Shown piece after piece: positions 4,760 to 5,556 of a stretch of DNA of 5,556 nt. The notes under the pieces were generated by a model. The model was given only the letters and a program-made list of their open reading frames with translations, had not been told where the DNA came from and made no database searches. Position numbers and translations under genes: made by a program. How positions within the stretch are numbered: position 1 is the stretch's first letter; each line of letters starts with the position of its first letter. Source of the stretch: Spirochaetaceae bacterium (GTDB lineage Bacteria; Spirochaetota; Spirochaetia; PWKH01); assembly GCA_003557605.1 (NCBI GenBank), contig PWNW01000103.1, forward strand, positions 1 to 5,556, given 5' to 3'.

Positions 4760-5556
4760 ATGATGAAGACACGGAAAAAAGAATGGTGGATACCCTGGGC
4801 GTTTCTGGCACTGCCGCTGACTATGTACCTGCTGTGGGTTGTCTTTCCTGTTGTGCAGAGTTTTCTCTACAGTCTTACCCATAGGGATTCAATCCTCTAC
4901 GGAGCACGATATATCGGGACAGCAAACTACCAGCGGCTGTTCGGCTCCTCTACATTTATCATGGCGCTGAAGAACAATTTGCTGTGGCTGATTGCCTTTG
5001 TACTCTTTCCGGTCCCTGTCGGACTGTTCATTGCGATGCTCTTTAATAACTCCCTGCCGGGCAATCGGATGTATAAGACATTATTCTATCTTCCAATGAC
5101 GTTGTCCTTTGCGGTAATTGGGACTATCTGGGCATGGATGTATCATCCCGATTTTGGAGTGGTCAATACCTTTCTTGGTGCAGCAGGTCTTGATGCTTTG
5201 AAGCGGCAGTGGCTCGGCGACAGAAACGTCATGACCTTTGCGCTTATTTTCGTCGGAGTGTGGAGACAGACTCCCTATGTGATGATCCTCTATTTGGCAG
5301 GTCTAAAAAATGTTCCGACAGAATATGTGGAAGCTGCAAGCGTAGACGGGGCAAGCTGGATGCAGCGGTTCACCAAAATCATCATTCCCATGCTCGCCCC
5401 TGCAACGATAGTTGCCATGACAATCAGTGTGATCGATTCCCTGCGTGCTTTTGACATTATCTATGTGATGACAAACACCCAGGCAAGGGCGGCGGAGGTG
5501 CTTGCTACATACATGTATTCGAATGCATTCCAGTTCTATAATTTCGGGTACGGCAG
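4760..5556 (+). CDS. Sugar ABC transporter permease, MalF/UgpA-like, 3' end missing
   Basis: An inner-membrane channel subunit, with 265 residues visible before the right edge. It is probably nearly complete, since family members run to about 290-310. Hydrophobic segments are visible at about 11-37, 68-95, 106-128, 158-182 and 210-237; a sixth should lie beyond the edge. The cytoplasmic EAA loop that docks on the ATPase is clear: EAASVDGASW (191-200) continuing to IIIP (207-210), with Gly197 in its conserved place. This defines the binding-protein-dependent permease family (BPD_transp_1, CUT1). Two adjacent ATGs (4760 and 4763) can start it. The only SD-like stretch is a weak GAAGAGAG just upstream, in contrast to the binding-protein gene, so lower synthesis is likely. 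It lies 87 bp after the binding-protein stop in the same operon. A second permease gene is expected next. The ATPase is not in the window and may be shared and encoded elsewhere. Confidence 0.93.
   Translation, partial: MMKTRKKEWWIPWAFLALPLTMYLLWVVFPVVQSFLYSLTHRDSILYGARYIGTANYQRLFGSSTFIMALKNNLLWLIAFVLFPVPVGLFIAMLFNNSLPGNRMYKTLFYLPMTLSFAVIGTIWAWMYHPDFGVVNTFLGAAGLDALKRQWLGDRNVMTFALIFVGVWRQTPYVMILYLAGLKNVPTEYVEAASVDGASWMQRFTKIIIPMLAPATIVAMTISVIDSLRAFDIIYVMTNTQARAAEVLATYMYSNAFQFYNFGYG

Noticed and set aside
1..5556. CRISPR arrays, tRNA or rRNA genes, insertion sequences, phage or defence genes
   Set aside because: I saw no spaced repeat arrays, cloverleaf structures, transposase motifs or terminal inverted repeats. 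The window reads as ordinary chromosomal envelope and transport genes.

Overview
The window looks like a stretch of a spirochaete chromosome (Spirochaetaceae or Sphaerochaeta-like). This is inferred from three things: a run of LPP20-type envelope proteins, relaxed lipoprotein or secretion signals, and a carbohydrate ABC importer next to an AraC-type regulator. Base composition is moderate, about half G+C. The assignment comes from protein style only, because the window has no rRNA or marker gene.

Left part (1-2331, plus strand): three consecutive genes encode exported proteins with features of the LPP20 lipoprotein family. The first is cut by the left edge. The second (968-1543) is a clear lipoprotein with its own candidate promoter, which has a perfect TATAAT. 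The third (1543-2331) overlaps the second by one base and seems to hold one clear and one degenerate LPP20-like unit. A terminator-like hairpin lies inside its first codons, so its expression relative to the second gene may be tuned. The function of these proteins is unknown.

Middle (2334-3409): a gene for an AraC-family regulator lies on the minus strand. It ends only 2 bp from the end of the third LPP20-like gene and starts at TTG. A 242-bp divergent regulatory region follows, with candidate promoters for both directions. Two exact 11-bp direct repeats lie there 105 bp apart, close to ten helical turns. One is in the regulator's own leader and the other is upstream of the transporter promoter, an arrangement that suits a DNA-looping, self-regulating AraC-type switch.

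Right part (3410-5556, plus strand): a CUT1-type sugar importer begins with a periplasmic solute-binding protein and continues with an inner-membrane permease cut by the right edge. A strong hairpin sits in the 87-bp gap between them and probably helps make binding protein more abundant than permease. The likely logic is that the AraC-type protein senses a sugar through its cupin domain and switches on the divergent importer operon. The sugar cannot be named from the sequence.
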